Shown here in pieces: positions 43,391 to 54,250 of a DNA stretch of 64,000 nt (within the stretch, counting starts at the first letter, position 1; each line of letters begins with the position of its first letter). Made by a program: the position numbers and the translations under genes. Source of the DNA: Mauremys mutica (Eukaryota > Chordata > Testudines > Geoemydidae); contig NC_059075.1 in the NCBI RefSeq assembly GCF_020497125.1, positions 36,554,003 through 36,618,002 of the forward strand. Direction: 5' to 3'. The notes below the pieces were generated by a model. It ran no database searches. It saw nothing but the letters and a program-made list of their open reading frames with translations, and was not told the origin of the DNA.

Positions 43391-45969
43391 GCAGCCTTAA
43401 AATCCTCCTATCCTGACTTCTTTATAGGAACTCAACGTTCACCCTCCAGGGCAGATCATCATCTACACAACCGGAATATTTTAAAGCTCCAGGATTATAT
43501 ACCTTCCCCAACAACCTGAGGCCCAGTCTTATCAGCTGATCTATGAGGGTAAGCTCTTATTCCTGCACAGAGCTCTGCTGACCTCAAAGAAGGTACAAGT
43601 ATTGGTAAGGGGTTGCCCAACTGGATAAGCTTTCAAAATCATGACCTGTGTAGAAGGGATTCCCATTAGAATCAAATGAGAACTCAGTCCCTAACACTAC
43701 AATTTATAATAGTGTTGTGATAATGGTTTGGGCAATTACTGCAGGACTTTGAGGTATTCTTATTACAGAGTCAGAGGGCCTCGAGGCCAGACCCTGTAAT
43801 TTAAGGGTGAGACATCTCACATCCAGCCTGAGTGCTCACCCAGCAGGAACGCTAAACTTTGTTTTCAAGGATGATCCTGGAATAATTACAATGAAACAAA
43901 AAAAATAATTGCCTCAGAATAATCTCCTTTTATGAGGTTTCCCTCTCATTTCTCACTCTTTGGCAACACCCTCTGGAGTTGGCAGATAGGAATCTCACCC
44001 ACCCACACACTAAACCCAAGAACTTCACTACCCAAAAAGTTGCTCTTGCAATCCCCAGCTCCCTGCAGCATCCCCCTGTCTATATTGATTTGAAAAAAAA
44101 AGAGCTGTTCTCCATGTAGCACACCTGAATATGAACCTTTGTCTAAAAAGTAAATGACAAGGGACCGTTTCCCATTACATCTCACTGCAGTCCTCTTGAT
44201 TGTTTTATTGCTCACTTCCTTTCTTTGAGGGATGAGAGGAGAAGACATGGGGAGTGTAGGCTTGTGACACAAGGGGACTGTTGGAAACTTTAATCTTTTA
44301 TATCCCTCTGAGACACATCACCCTAAAGAAACTATTTCCTTTTAGAATGAGTGTTTGCTTATTTTCAGATATCCCATCACCTTTGAGCAGGGAGGTACTA
44401 ATGGACCCCAGAGCGTTTTCCATTCACAGACACTGTTTTTGCATTAGGACTTGTTTTATGATTGATGCCTTTGACATAGCAGGAGCAGCTTCTGGTCCAG
44501 AGAGAGTGTAGTTATTACAGACAGAGCCAGTGTTTGGTACAGCTGATCAAACGGTCCCCTGCTGCAAGAGAAATATCAAGGCGGATTTCAGGGTCTTGTT
44601 TGTTCAGGAGTGCACATGACATGTGCTTAAAAATTGGGGATTAGGGGCATTGGGGAAAACACAGCAGCTCCCATTAAGGTTATCAGCAGGGTTTCTTCTA
44701 GCCTCTGTCTTTCCTTACCTACTGGCTGCCTAGTTGCAGAGCCAAATAGCATTACCAGACTTACCTCTACTGGTTTGTTAAACCTGATTATATTTGACTG
44801 GCTGGTCCAGCATATTGGGGTGGGGGGAGGGAGAACACACACATTTCTTGGCTGAAATAAATGTGCTTTTTTATTTCTTATCTGAAGGGACCTACCTTAG
44901 TCACATTGTCATGGAAATTGTGATTGTTATCCCATCCACTAAGATTTTCACACTTCCAGATTCCCAGGATTTTCAGCTTGCATGTCTGGTCAGGTCACTT
45001 TTTGCTAAGGGTGTCAATGAGGTGATTGGCTAAGAGAGACCTGGGCATCCTGGGGTAGTTGCTAGGGGGTGAGATCTAAGTGTGGGTCATGCACAGGGAG
45101 GTAGATATTGTGAGCAGGCTAAGCAGATAGAAAGGCAGTAGAATTGGAGCACATGTCCAAGTAAAAGTGGTGGTTACAGAAAGGATGAGCAACTAGAAAG
45201 GGGAGATGAGTCCAAGAGCACATCCTAGGGGTCTAAAGAGGAGCACATTGAGCAACCACAAGGGAGTCTGACAGGAATGCTTCTTAGAGAGGAATTGCAA
45301 CAACATCATACCTTCTTATGATTTTTGCCTTTGTCCCATGACTAATCCTTAAAATCTATGGTGGTGTTCTTATCTAAAGCAAACCATTGCTAAGAACCAT
45401 CCAGCAGTCTGAACTAGTTGGCACATAGCCCTTGCTGTTGGCATCTGTTGAATGCCATGGGCTGGCATGCATGTAAAATATAGACATTGAGCTTATGCCA
45501 CCAAATTCAGATCAGGATTTCAACTCCTGAGCAGTTTGGATTGGGGAGATTGGTTTGGCCCATTATACAGATAGGGTCCCACTGTGAAATTCAGATCCAG
45601 ACTGAGATTCCAACTCCCTGCCAAAGCCCCACAGCCCAGAGCTGTTCATATCTCGAGATGTGATTCATTTTCATCTCTAATAAAACAATGTGTCACAGAT
45701 GCTTCCCCCCCCCAATGGTTCTCTTGGGATCCTCCCCCCTTCAACACTAGCTTGCTGCATCCTTGAATATTCCCTTCCAGTGAGAAGGGTTGATTGCAGC
45801 TTCCTCTAAACCCTTTTTGCATGGCTGGGATGGTTTGAGAGGTGAGGGCAAAATATTCACCAGGAATGCAGACACTTTCCTTACTTTGTCATTCCTCCCC
45901 CTTGGGTCTGAGTGGGTTGAGTCCACAGGGTTTGGGAATGAGACCAAAGCCCAGATCTCACATGCAGCA
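43391..45969. other. Unassigned non-coding DNA
   Basis: Nothing recognised. C-rich patches lie at 45704-45712 and near 45730. Open frames such as 43946-44272 (-) have no family features. Confidence 0.4.
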
Positions 45970-46085
45970 GACATTTGGGCTACCATATCATTACTACTAT
46001 TAATTATTTGTACTGTTGTAATGGTCAAGGGCTCCAATCTGGCCTCACTGTGCTGGGAGCTGTTCAAACACACAGGTAGACACAA
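45970..46085 (-). repeat. L2/MIR-type 3' tail (antisense)
   Basis: ATTACTACTATTAATTATTT, GTACTGTTGTAATGGTCAAG, CACTGTGCTGGGAGCTGTTC and AAACACACAGGTAGACA; the inverse of 39466-39620. Confidence 0.6.
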
Positions 46086-46917
46086 TCCCATCACCACTGT
46101 ACTTGTGTCACAGTTCTCAAAGTAACTGCACCTCTGACACCTTTGTGGCCCCTTTGAGGGAACTCCACTTAAGTTTCAGGCCTCCAGCTGTCTGTGACTC
46201 CCTCTTGACTGGGGATTTAGGCAACAATTTGCTGTGATCGCCTCAGTAATTCTGACTAGTTCAGCACCTGCCATTCTGTTCTCCTAGGGGCAATGACAGG
46301 CCTAACCAGTGACCAGCCAGCTCCCATAAAGCACAATATTATTTATTCAGAACAAAAGCATTACCAAGAAAACATCTTGAAAACAACTAACAATTTATAT
46401 GTATGCCTGGATTACCAGGTATCACCCATCATCCACAGGGAGACCCTGGCTGGGTCCCAAATACTTCAAGTTCTTTCACTGCTTGCTCAGTTAGTACTTA
46501 GTTGATGCGAGTTTAGCCTAAGTATGGACTGAATTGAAACTGAACAAGGACCTTGAGGTTTGGCCCTTTATCAAGGAAAGTCTTGAAAGAAGTGTTTTGG
46601 ATTTTGAAGCTGCTCTTCTATACATTAACTACCAGAAGACTTCCTATTTAAGAGATTAAATATGGTATGCACAGTGTGCTTTTTTTTAAAGTAATAGAAA
46701 TATATTAATTCTGCCAAGGAGCCATCAAAAGCCTTTCTAATCCCATGAAAGTACAGGCATTATCTATAGCAAAATATCCCACTTATGAAATTTCTTGTGT
46801 GTGGGCACACATTTTTTAAAAAAACACTGTTAAAGTGGAATCTTTCCACTGTTAGGTTTATCTCAAATGAGGGGCTAAGGGTGAGAAAAGATTTTAAAGC
46901 ATATTATGGGTAATTTA
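46086..46917. other. Unassigned non-coding DNA
   Basis: Nothing recognised. Confidence 0.4.
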
Positions 46918-47625
46918 AGAACATAAGAATGGCCATACTGGATCAGACCAAAGGTCCATCTAGCTCAGCATCCTGTCTTCTGACATGGCCAATGCCAGGT
47001 GCCTCAAAGGGAATGAGCAGAACAGGTAATCAAGTGATCCATCCCATTCCCGGCAAACATGCTAGGGACAACATCCCTGCCCTTCCTGGCTAATAGCTAG
47101 TGATGGACCTATCCTCCATGAATTTATCTAGTTTTTTTTAAACCTTGTTATAGTCTTGGCCTTCACAACATCCTATGGCAAAGAGTTCCACAGGTTGACT
47201 GTGCATTGTCTGAAAAAAAACACTTCGTTTTAAACCTGCTGCCTATTAATTTCATTTGGTGGCCCCTAGTTCTTTTGTTATGAAAAGGAGTAAATAACAC
47301 TTCTTTATTTACTTTCTCCACACCAGTCATGATTTTATAGACCTTTATCATATCCCCCTCCCCTCTTAGTCATCTCTTTTCCAAGCTGGAAAATCCCAGT
47401 CTTATTCATCTATTTTCATACAGCAGCCATTCCATAACCCTAATAATTTTTGTTGCTCTTTTCTGAACATTTTCCAGTATGTCTTTGTTGAGATGGGGTG
47501 ACCACATCTGCATGCAGTATTCAAAATGTGGGTGTACCATGGATCTATAGAGGCAATATATTTTCTGTCTTCTTATCTATCCCTTTCTTAATGATTGCCA
47601 ACATTGTTTGCTTTATTTAGTTGCT
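46918..47625 (-). repeat. CR1 LINE 3' fragment, about 0.7 kb
   Basis: The plus strand shows AAGAACATAAGAATGGCCAT at the 3' end and continues through the C-terminal coding stretch (frame at 47351-47163: [20 protein letters not shown], then [16 protein letters not shown]). It reaches the late part of the reverse transcriptase near 47600 and is 5' truncated there. It is parallel to 58829-59560 and carries small deletions. Confidence 0.85.
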
Positions 47626-47825
47626 ATTTTTCAAAAGATCAAACCTATTGTCAAACTCAAAAGTAAAATAAACTAGGATTCTTCCTTCTAGTTTGTTCAT
47701 TTTCATTTTGTTTTGTTTTTAAATTTTTGTTTGAAAAGCTTTCTAAATCAACTTTCAGAGCCAAGCTTTAAAGATCTGAAAATACAATGTAATGTTTATT
47801 ATAGATGGTCAAATTGGTTTGAATA

Positions 47826-48085
47826 AGACAACATAGGATCAGACCGGAAAGCCATTTTGTCCAGTATCTTGTCTCTGACAGTGACCAGTACGAAATGCTT
47901 CAGAGGAACGTGTAAGAGCCCCACAATACAGAGCTGTGGGATATGTGTCCCCCACATTGTCTCTTCCTGCTCTAATAGTTCTAATTAGGTGTAGGCCCCA
48001 AAACTGGACATTTAATATCCCTTCCAAAATTTTGTCATCATTATAACAACTCTGGATATTCTTTATGTCCATATAAGAATTTGTT
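47826..48085 (-). repeat. CR1 LINE 3' fragment, different subfamily
   Basis: ACATAGGATCAGACCGGAAA, GTCCAGTATCTTGTCTCTGA and AGTGACCAGTACGAAATGCT follow the CR1 3' end, then diverge from the copies at 8346 and 46918. Confidence 0.6.
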
Positions 48086-50767
48086 TTCATCAACAATGGT
48101 CAAATTTGTTTGCCTAAAACAAGAACCAAAGCAACTTTCTTCAAACCAAAAACCAAACCTGAACCTGGATATTTTAGGACTTAAAGGGTTTAGTTAATTT
48201 TCTTTTCATTATTTGGTATATCATGACTCTGGTTCTGAAGCAGAAAGGCTGTTCTTATTTTCCAAATCAGGGTCAGAAAGTATCATAACCAAAGGAAAAC
48301 CAGTTTTCACAAGATTCCCAGCATTTTTGAATTCCTAATACATTTGGGGAAAAAAAAAAAAAGATTGGTTCATGAATAGGTCACAAAGAGGAACAAAAGC
48401 AGTAGAGAACAGAAAGGTGTCCTATTGCGAGAGGGAACTAGTTAAAACTGAAATGAGCCCAAACCAAAACCTCAGATACCCAACATGAGCTCTGAAGAGG
48501 TTTGGATTCTGATCACATCTGAATTGCTCAGTTATTAGAACTATTTGAAAAATAAAAACAGAAATTCATGAACATACTCAAATTTTGAAGTAGTTTGCAT
48601 TTCACAGGGTACCATTTTTCTTTAAATTTAAAAATGGTTATTGAAATATAGAAAGTAACCTTTCAATATGGTTTTGGATAAAAATATCAGTTGCACATGT
48701 TGAAAAGGTCAGTAAAAATGTCACAAATGGAAAAAAATCATTTAGAAAAAGATCATGTGTTTTGACCAAACAAAAAACCCAACTCTAGTTGGCACCTCTC
48801 TCTCAGATTGACTAAAAACGAAAATCTGAACTGAAACTTTTCCTCAGCGGTGGGGAAGTTTAGATCCAAATCTGAATCTAAACTTGAAGACAGATATAAA
48901 GAGATGAAGTGGAATCTATAGCTCAAAGAGACCTCTGGATAGATAAGGTGGCACAAGGGACAGAGCAACACATTAGTGTTTACTGCTGCTGAGTTGGGCA
49001 CAAAGAGGTCCAAATTTAAAGAGAGAAGTGAACATGTAGGGTGAAACATGTGAATATCAGTTCACTTTACCAGTCTACCAGAGACAGAGGCTTCCACATG
49101 TACAGAGTAAAACCGAAGAAGTAGCTGGTAACCAGAGGGACTTCCTATAATTTCTTCAGACCTGGGTGTTGCACTGTTCTCCCATTGGGCTTTGGTGAAA
49201 AAGTGTGAAGTTGCAAAAAGTAATTGCTGTCATAGCAATATAAACCAAGCAAATATGAGACTTTTTGGTCATTTCTGCCAATGATGTAATTTGTTTTAAA
49301 GAGAATGAGACAAACTATTTCTTGTTGACCAAAACATTGGCTTTAGTCTTTTGTAGCCTTAAAAAGGGCAATTGGTTGAAGTGAAAAAATGAGCTCCCAT
49401 ACAAAAATAAATCTCATTGTCAGTGAACAAGTGTAGGCTCCACAGAGAAGCAATACCATGCTCAGAATCTGGAGTTTTCATAGTATTTACTATCTTAATG
49501 AATAGACTATAAGGAAGGTACCGAGTCTGGCCTTATTTTTTTTTTTTTTTAAGAGATTGTGAAATTACTTGTGCTCCATCTAAGCAGTTTTCTCCATCCC
49601 TTCCCTCCTGTCCCTGCAGACACCAACCCAATCCCAGTCTCTATACTCACCGCAAGCACCCACTATCAACCTTCCCCTGTCCATGATCTTACTTTGCTGT
49701 AAATCTGTTCCTGTACTCAGTTGATTAGAATACCATGGGGAGCATTCAGGACATTGATTGGTGGAGCGGCATAGCAAAATTCACCATGTTATCCTGTGAC
49801 AAAAAGAGGGGAGTCACATGCTATGAGGTATGATATGCATTGCACACCCATAAGTTTCACTCTGGCAGCACTACACATATGGTTGACTTGTTCTTAACTA
49901 TAATAAAGTGATTTATATCAAGACATTCTAAATGACAGCTGGGCTAAATTTCAGTGGAATAGTTTATTTGAAGAATGAGGTTTTGGAGTGACTGAAGTGA
50001 TTCACAAATAGTGATCAAATTCAGCCACCAAACTGAAAAAAAAAATCAATTATTCACTCAACTCTATTCTTAACCAAGTTTATCCCAGTCTTTAGCCGGC
50101 ATGCGAAGCTAGTGAAATAATATTGTAGTGAACTGCCTAGTGCACCCTTATCCTCTGATAGGTACAAGAGCTGTTTAATGCTGTGCCATGGGTGCTTCTT
50201 TAGTTGAAGTTGTAGGAATCTGTGTATGTGGTGCAGAAGGATCTGAGTTCTACCACAGCTGAAGATCTGAGTGGTCCAGGTGTGTCCCACAGTGACAATT
50301 ATGAAGTCTTTGAAGGTCACAGCAATACTAACTCAGATCTGTTCCAGAAACATCTGATGTACATTGGAAGCTTCAGCTGCAATAACCATTTGGAAACTGG
50401 GATATTTGGCTCCTGAAAAGAACTTATATTTCCCTCCTTGCTGCCAATGTAAGAGAATGTTCATTTCATATTTTTAATAACCATCTTATTAAAATTTGTT
50501 GGGGAATTTAATTTAGCAGTCTTGGGAGTAAGGGTTGAATAGCACTAGTGTGAGCCAGACAGTTTGCCAGACACTGCTAGCTTTCTCCTCTCAACAAATT
50601 CCTGTTATTCCTATCCTGTGAATTTTTGTCATTAACATTGTCATTTTAAATATTGTCAGAAATGCCTAGGAAAATATAGGTCAGGTGGTCCTCAAATTCC
50701 AAAAGGTTACTGTAATGAGAATACTTATATGTTTACAGATGAGAGATTATATCTCCATCATTACACA
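48086..50767. other. Unassigned AT-rich non-coding DNA
   Basis: Includes an A-run (48351-48362) and a T-run at about 49537-49551. No gene. Confidence 0.4.
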
Positions 50768-50842
50768 CAAAGTGCCCTGCCCAGAGGCCACTAAATTCAA
50801 TGGGAAGAGTTCCATTTATTTCAAAGTACACTAGATCAGGCC
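50768..50842. repeat. Short degenerate palindromic MITE
   Basis: AGAGGCCACTAAATTCAATGGG, split over a centre, faces AGTTCCATTTATTTCAAAG, and GATCAGGCCC closes it. Family of 17958-18027. Confidence 0.35.
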
Positions 50843-52461
50843 CAAAGAATTTAAGAGAGAAATTTTCCTAAGTGGTGCCCACAAAACTGCATTCTTTCCA
50901 TGATCAAAACCAACATTTGTGCATATGAAAGATCTGCATGTGCAAATAGCTGTGTGCGTGCGCAAGTCTGCAGACACAATCAGAGGCCAAATAATGGTCC
51001 TACTTAAACAGGTGGGAATGTTACTATTGACATGAATGGGTCCAGGATTTGGGATCAAGTTTGAAAACTGTCCCAAAGCAGCTATCCTCAGCCTTGCAGA
51101 GTTGTAGAGCCTCTTCATCCTCCCATTAAAAAAGCAAAGAGCTGCAAAGTCACCACGGAGGGACAGCTGGAATATGGCATTGTGATCAACACAACACATA
51201 CTATATTGACATTGTAGCTGGAAAGCAATATCAAGACACCATGCCATGATAAATTTAATTCAACACAAATCCTTCTCCATACTAAATGATGATAGGGAGG
51301 GGGTGATTCCTTAGCATGCCATCCCTTTGATCACACTTGTGACTGCACAAAAGCCACAGGTGAAGCACTGAACAACTGCATGCAGCTTTTGAGCCACAAA
51401 TTACATATTTAGGTATCACTGTCCTATATGCTTCACTTAACACCTCCTGCTGCTATATTACAGAAGGCTTTAAACCTACCCATGTCAACAGCCTCTACAT
51501 GCTCCTGTTGCTCCTCCTAATATATGCTGGCAAGTTGCTATGAGAGTCAAGCACACAAGGCAATGCATAGATCCAAGGCATCCACCATATGAGTCGACAC
51601 TGAGTCGACTGAAGTCACAACAACGTTTTCTTACCACCATTAAGCCCCCAAACAGACATAGGTTCAGTTACGGCAAACAAGAGTAGAGAATGACCTTGCA
51701 GCCTGTGCACTCCAGCCCCCAACAATCAAACACCTACCACTTGGTACAGGTCAGCCCTGGACTGTACTGGCACTGGCCAGTCTAGAGATGCAATGATCAT
51801 TGAGATTACATCACTGGCCCCCCAATAACTAACTGCATCAGAGAGCATCAAAATATGAATCATTTCCTGTGAGGCCAGCTGCTTGTGCACAGATGTTCTT
51901 CCAGTGACTTGGTAGAGTGCAATGATCAGTCAATCGCATGGGCATAGATGTGGCAAGAAGCAGTGAATAAAATAAATTGTATAAGGTCTCCTGCCTGTAT
52001 ATACTGTTCATATCCCCATGGAGTGTCCATTAAATTACTACGCATGCTACCAGAGTGCTGAAGCAGAAGAGAGTTACTGCTCAGTTATGTGCTATGAACT
52101 CATTTTTCTTTGTTCCCTTGATCTTCTACTTCCTCCTTTCTTTCCCTTTCCAGTCTCACCACTGTTGGTGCAAGAACATTCTCCTCTGCAGTTACTGCCG
52201 ACTAGAAAAGTCTTCCTGTTTCTCTCCATTTCACTGCATTTCTCCCCTTCCCCCGCCCCCCACCACTCTCAAGCCCTAACTCTCTCCTTCTATTTCTGGT
52301 ATTAGTCTTATGAGTGACTGCTCCATTTTATTAACCATTGGTCTTTACTCCACTGCTTTCAGTAATTGATATATCTCAGTGTCTTGCCATAATTAATTCT
52401 GTCAAACATTTTGGGATACAGAGATGCAGCTTGAATGAAAAATGTTGTGTATGTGACTGTG
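50843..52461. other. Unassigned non-coding DNA
   Basis: T/C-rich stretch at about 52110-52300. The minus-strand open frame at 50831-51247 has no recognised domain. Confidence 0.4.
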
Positions 52462-52715
52462 ATTTACAGTGTTTTAGCCATGTTGATCCCTGTATATCAG
52501 ACAGGGAAGGCAGGTGAGGTAATAGTTTTATTGGACCAACTTCTGTTGGTGAAAAGTACAAGCTTTCAAGCTACACAGAGCTCTTCTTCAGGTCTGGGGA
52601 ATCAGACACTCAGATTGTTTGCAGGGCCTGAAGAAGAGCTCTGTGCAACTCAAATGTTTGTCCATTCCACCAGCTTGTAAAAACTATTACCTCACCTACC
52701 TCGTTGCTATTGTAT
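52462..52715. repeat. Penelope-like element tails in inverted arrangement
   Basis: 52462-52592 is a tail on the minus strand (GTTTTAGCCATGTTGATCCC, GTGAGGTAATAGTTTTATTGG, AGCTCTTCTTCAGGTC). 52622-52715 is a related tail on plus (CCTGAAGAAGAGCTCTGTGC, then AAAACTATTACCTCACCTACC). They face away from a short centre. No TSD found. Confidence 0.6.
52560..52591 (-). ncRNA. Hammerhead-ribozyme-like motif in Penelope tail
   Basis: On the minus strand CTGAAGA (52585-52591) stands for CUGAUGA. It is followed by AGAGCT..AGCTT able to pair as stem II, then GAAA, then GCTTGTAC. One base of the first box differs. The facing copy at 52622 is more decayed (AAAT in place of GAAA). Confidence 0.45.
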
Positions 52716-52773
52716 CTTAACACAATGGATTAGTTTGGCTCCTCCAAAGGGTTTAACACTTTGCAGATATGAC

Positions 52774-53077
52774 CGGGGCGGCTCCAGGCACCAGCGCTGC
52801 AAGTGCGTGCCTGGGGTGCCAGGTCACGGGGAGAGGCCTACCGGTCGCTGTGAGGGTGGCAGTCAGGCTGCCTTCTGTGGCATTTCTGCGTGAGGTTCGC
52901 CAGTCCCACGGTTTCGGCAGCAATTCGGCAGCGGGTATGCTGAAGATGTGGGACCCGGGGACCTCCCACAGAACCATCGCTGAATCCATGTGACCGGGGA
53001 GGACCTCCTGCAGAAACGCCGCTGAAGGCTGCCTGACTGCTGTGCTTGGGGTGGCAAAAAACAGAGAGCCGCCCCTG
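52774..53077. mobile_element. Non-autonomous hAT element, exact 8-bp TSD
   Basis: It starts CGGGGCGGCTCCAGGCACC and ends GAGAGCCGCCCCTG, with GATATGAC on both sides (52766-52773 and 53078-53085). The left end lacks the A of the usual CAGGGG. Internal TCCCACGGTTTCGGCAGCA-type blocks resemble 36340-36400. No coding capacity. Confidence 0.85.
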
Positions 53078-53085
53078 GATATGAC

Positions 53086-54044
53086 ATGCCAAATTCTACC
53101 TTGTTACACCTGTGCAGCCCCATAAATTTGTCCAATTTTGGCAGGAAAATTCTCCAAAGGGAGTCATTGCTCATTAATTCACATTTCTACATACTTAAAG
53201 CCATTTAGAGTATTCCAGTTAAAGGGGTTTGGAAAGGGAAATCGGAGGCAGGATAGGGGTTTTCAGTGCTTTTCTGAAAAGGGAGGTGTGACAAAAATAT
53301 CTGTGCAGAAGAGAAGCCTTAAGTGAAGATTTAGACATACAAAAAATGCACAGTTCTGGCGAAATTAGAGGGGGAAATCAAAGCCTAACAGCTGCCAAGT
53401 TATACAGAAACTAGAAGGAGAAAGAACAAATAAGATGCCTTAATACAGAATGGAAACCATTCAGCTTCTAGCTGAGGCGTATGTAAATCCTTCCAATCCC
53501 ATCAGTCTCAGACTCCCTTAAGAAAGTTGTTTCCTGCTACCAGGGAAGCAGGATCAAACAGCCAAATGTAAATGAGTAGTGACACCCTGTGCCCTGAAAG
53601 TGAGATCACAATAAAAAAAAAAGCATGCTGGGGCATGTGACTGAGAGTAAAAAAAAAAAAAAACACACACACCCTTTGTTCTAGAGCTGTGCAGAACTGG
53701 TGAGCACTTCACCACAACACATCACATGGAAATATTGGGTGATTACATGATCCTTCCAAGTTTGCTTTTCCACAACATTGAAGAAAAAAAAGCTATTTTC
53801 TAACTCTAAAGCTATGAATGTATATGGCCTAGAACACTAGTATATTTTTTAAAACAAAAGTATTTTTAATCTGAAAGGCAAAATGTTAAGTTCAAATTTT
53901 GAAGGCATCTTTTGCTTGGAATGGACCCATTATCACTTAAAAGATCTCAAAAGGATCCAATATTAGAAAAGAAGAGTCACTAAACTGTTCAACAAAACAG
54001 TTTCATTTTTGGTTGGAGCCATAATGAAATGCAGGAAAACTCAA
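53086..54044. other. Unassigned non-coding DNA
   Basis: A-runs at 53613 and 53650, followed by ACACACACAC. No gene. Confidence 0.4.
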
Positions 54045-54250
54045 ACCTCCTTACCCCCGTTTTACAGATGATAAAGCTGAAAAATAGAGAGGTTAAGGGC
54101 CAGATCCAACCACCACTGAAACAAACAAGAATGTTTCCATTGACTTTACTGCAAATTTGATTGCACTGTATGTGACGTGACCAAGGTCACGCAAGAAGTC
54201 AGTGTCATTGACTAGATTAAAACTGACACTCCTGCTCTCAGAGTGCGGAA
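54045..54250 (-). repeat. MIR-like SINE split by a short palindromic element
   Basis: TTTTACAGATGATAAAGCTG and AATAGAGAGGTTAAG (to about 54092) are the first part of an antisense MIR. The matching second part (ACCAAGGTCACGCAAGAAGT) resumes at about 54180. The bases between (GGGCCAGATCCAACC, then TTTCCATTGACTTTACTGC) look like the palindromic MITE family seen at 17958. Confidence 0.5.
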
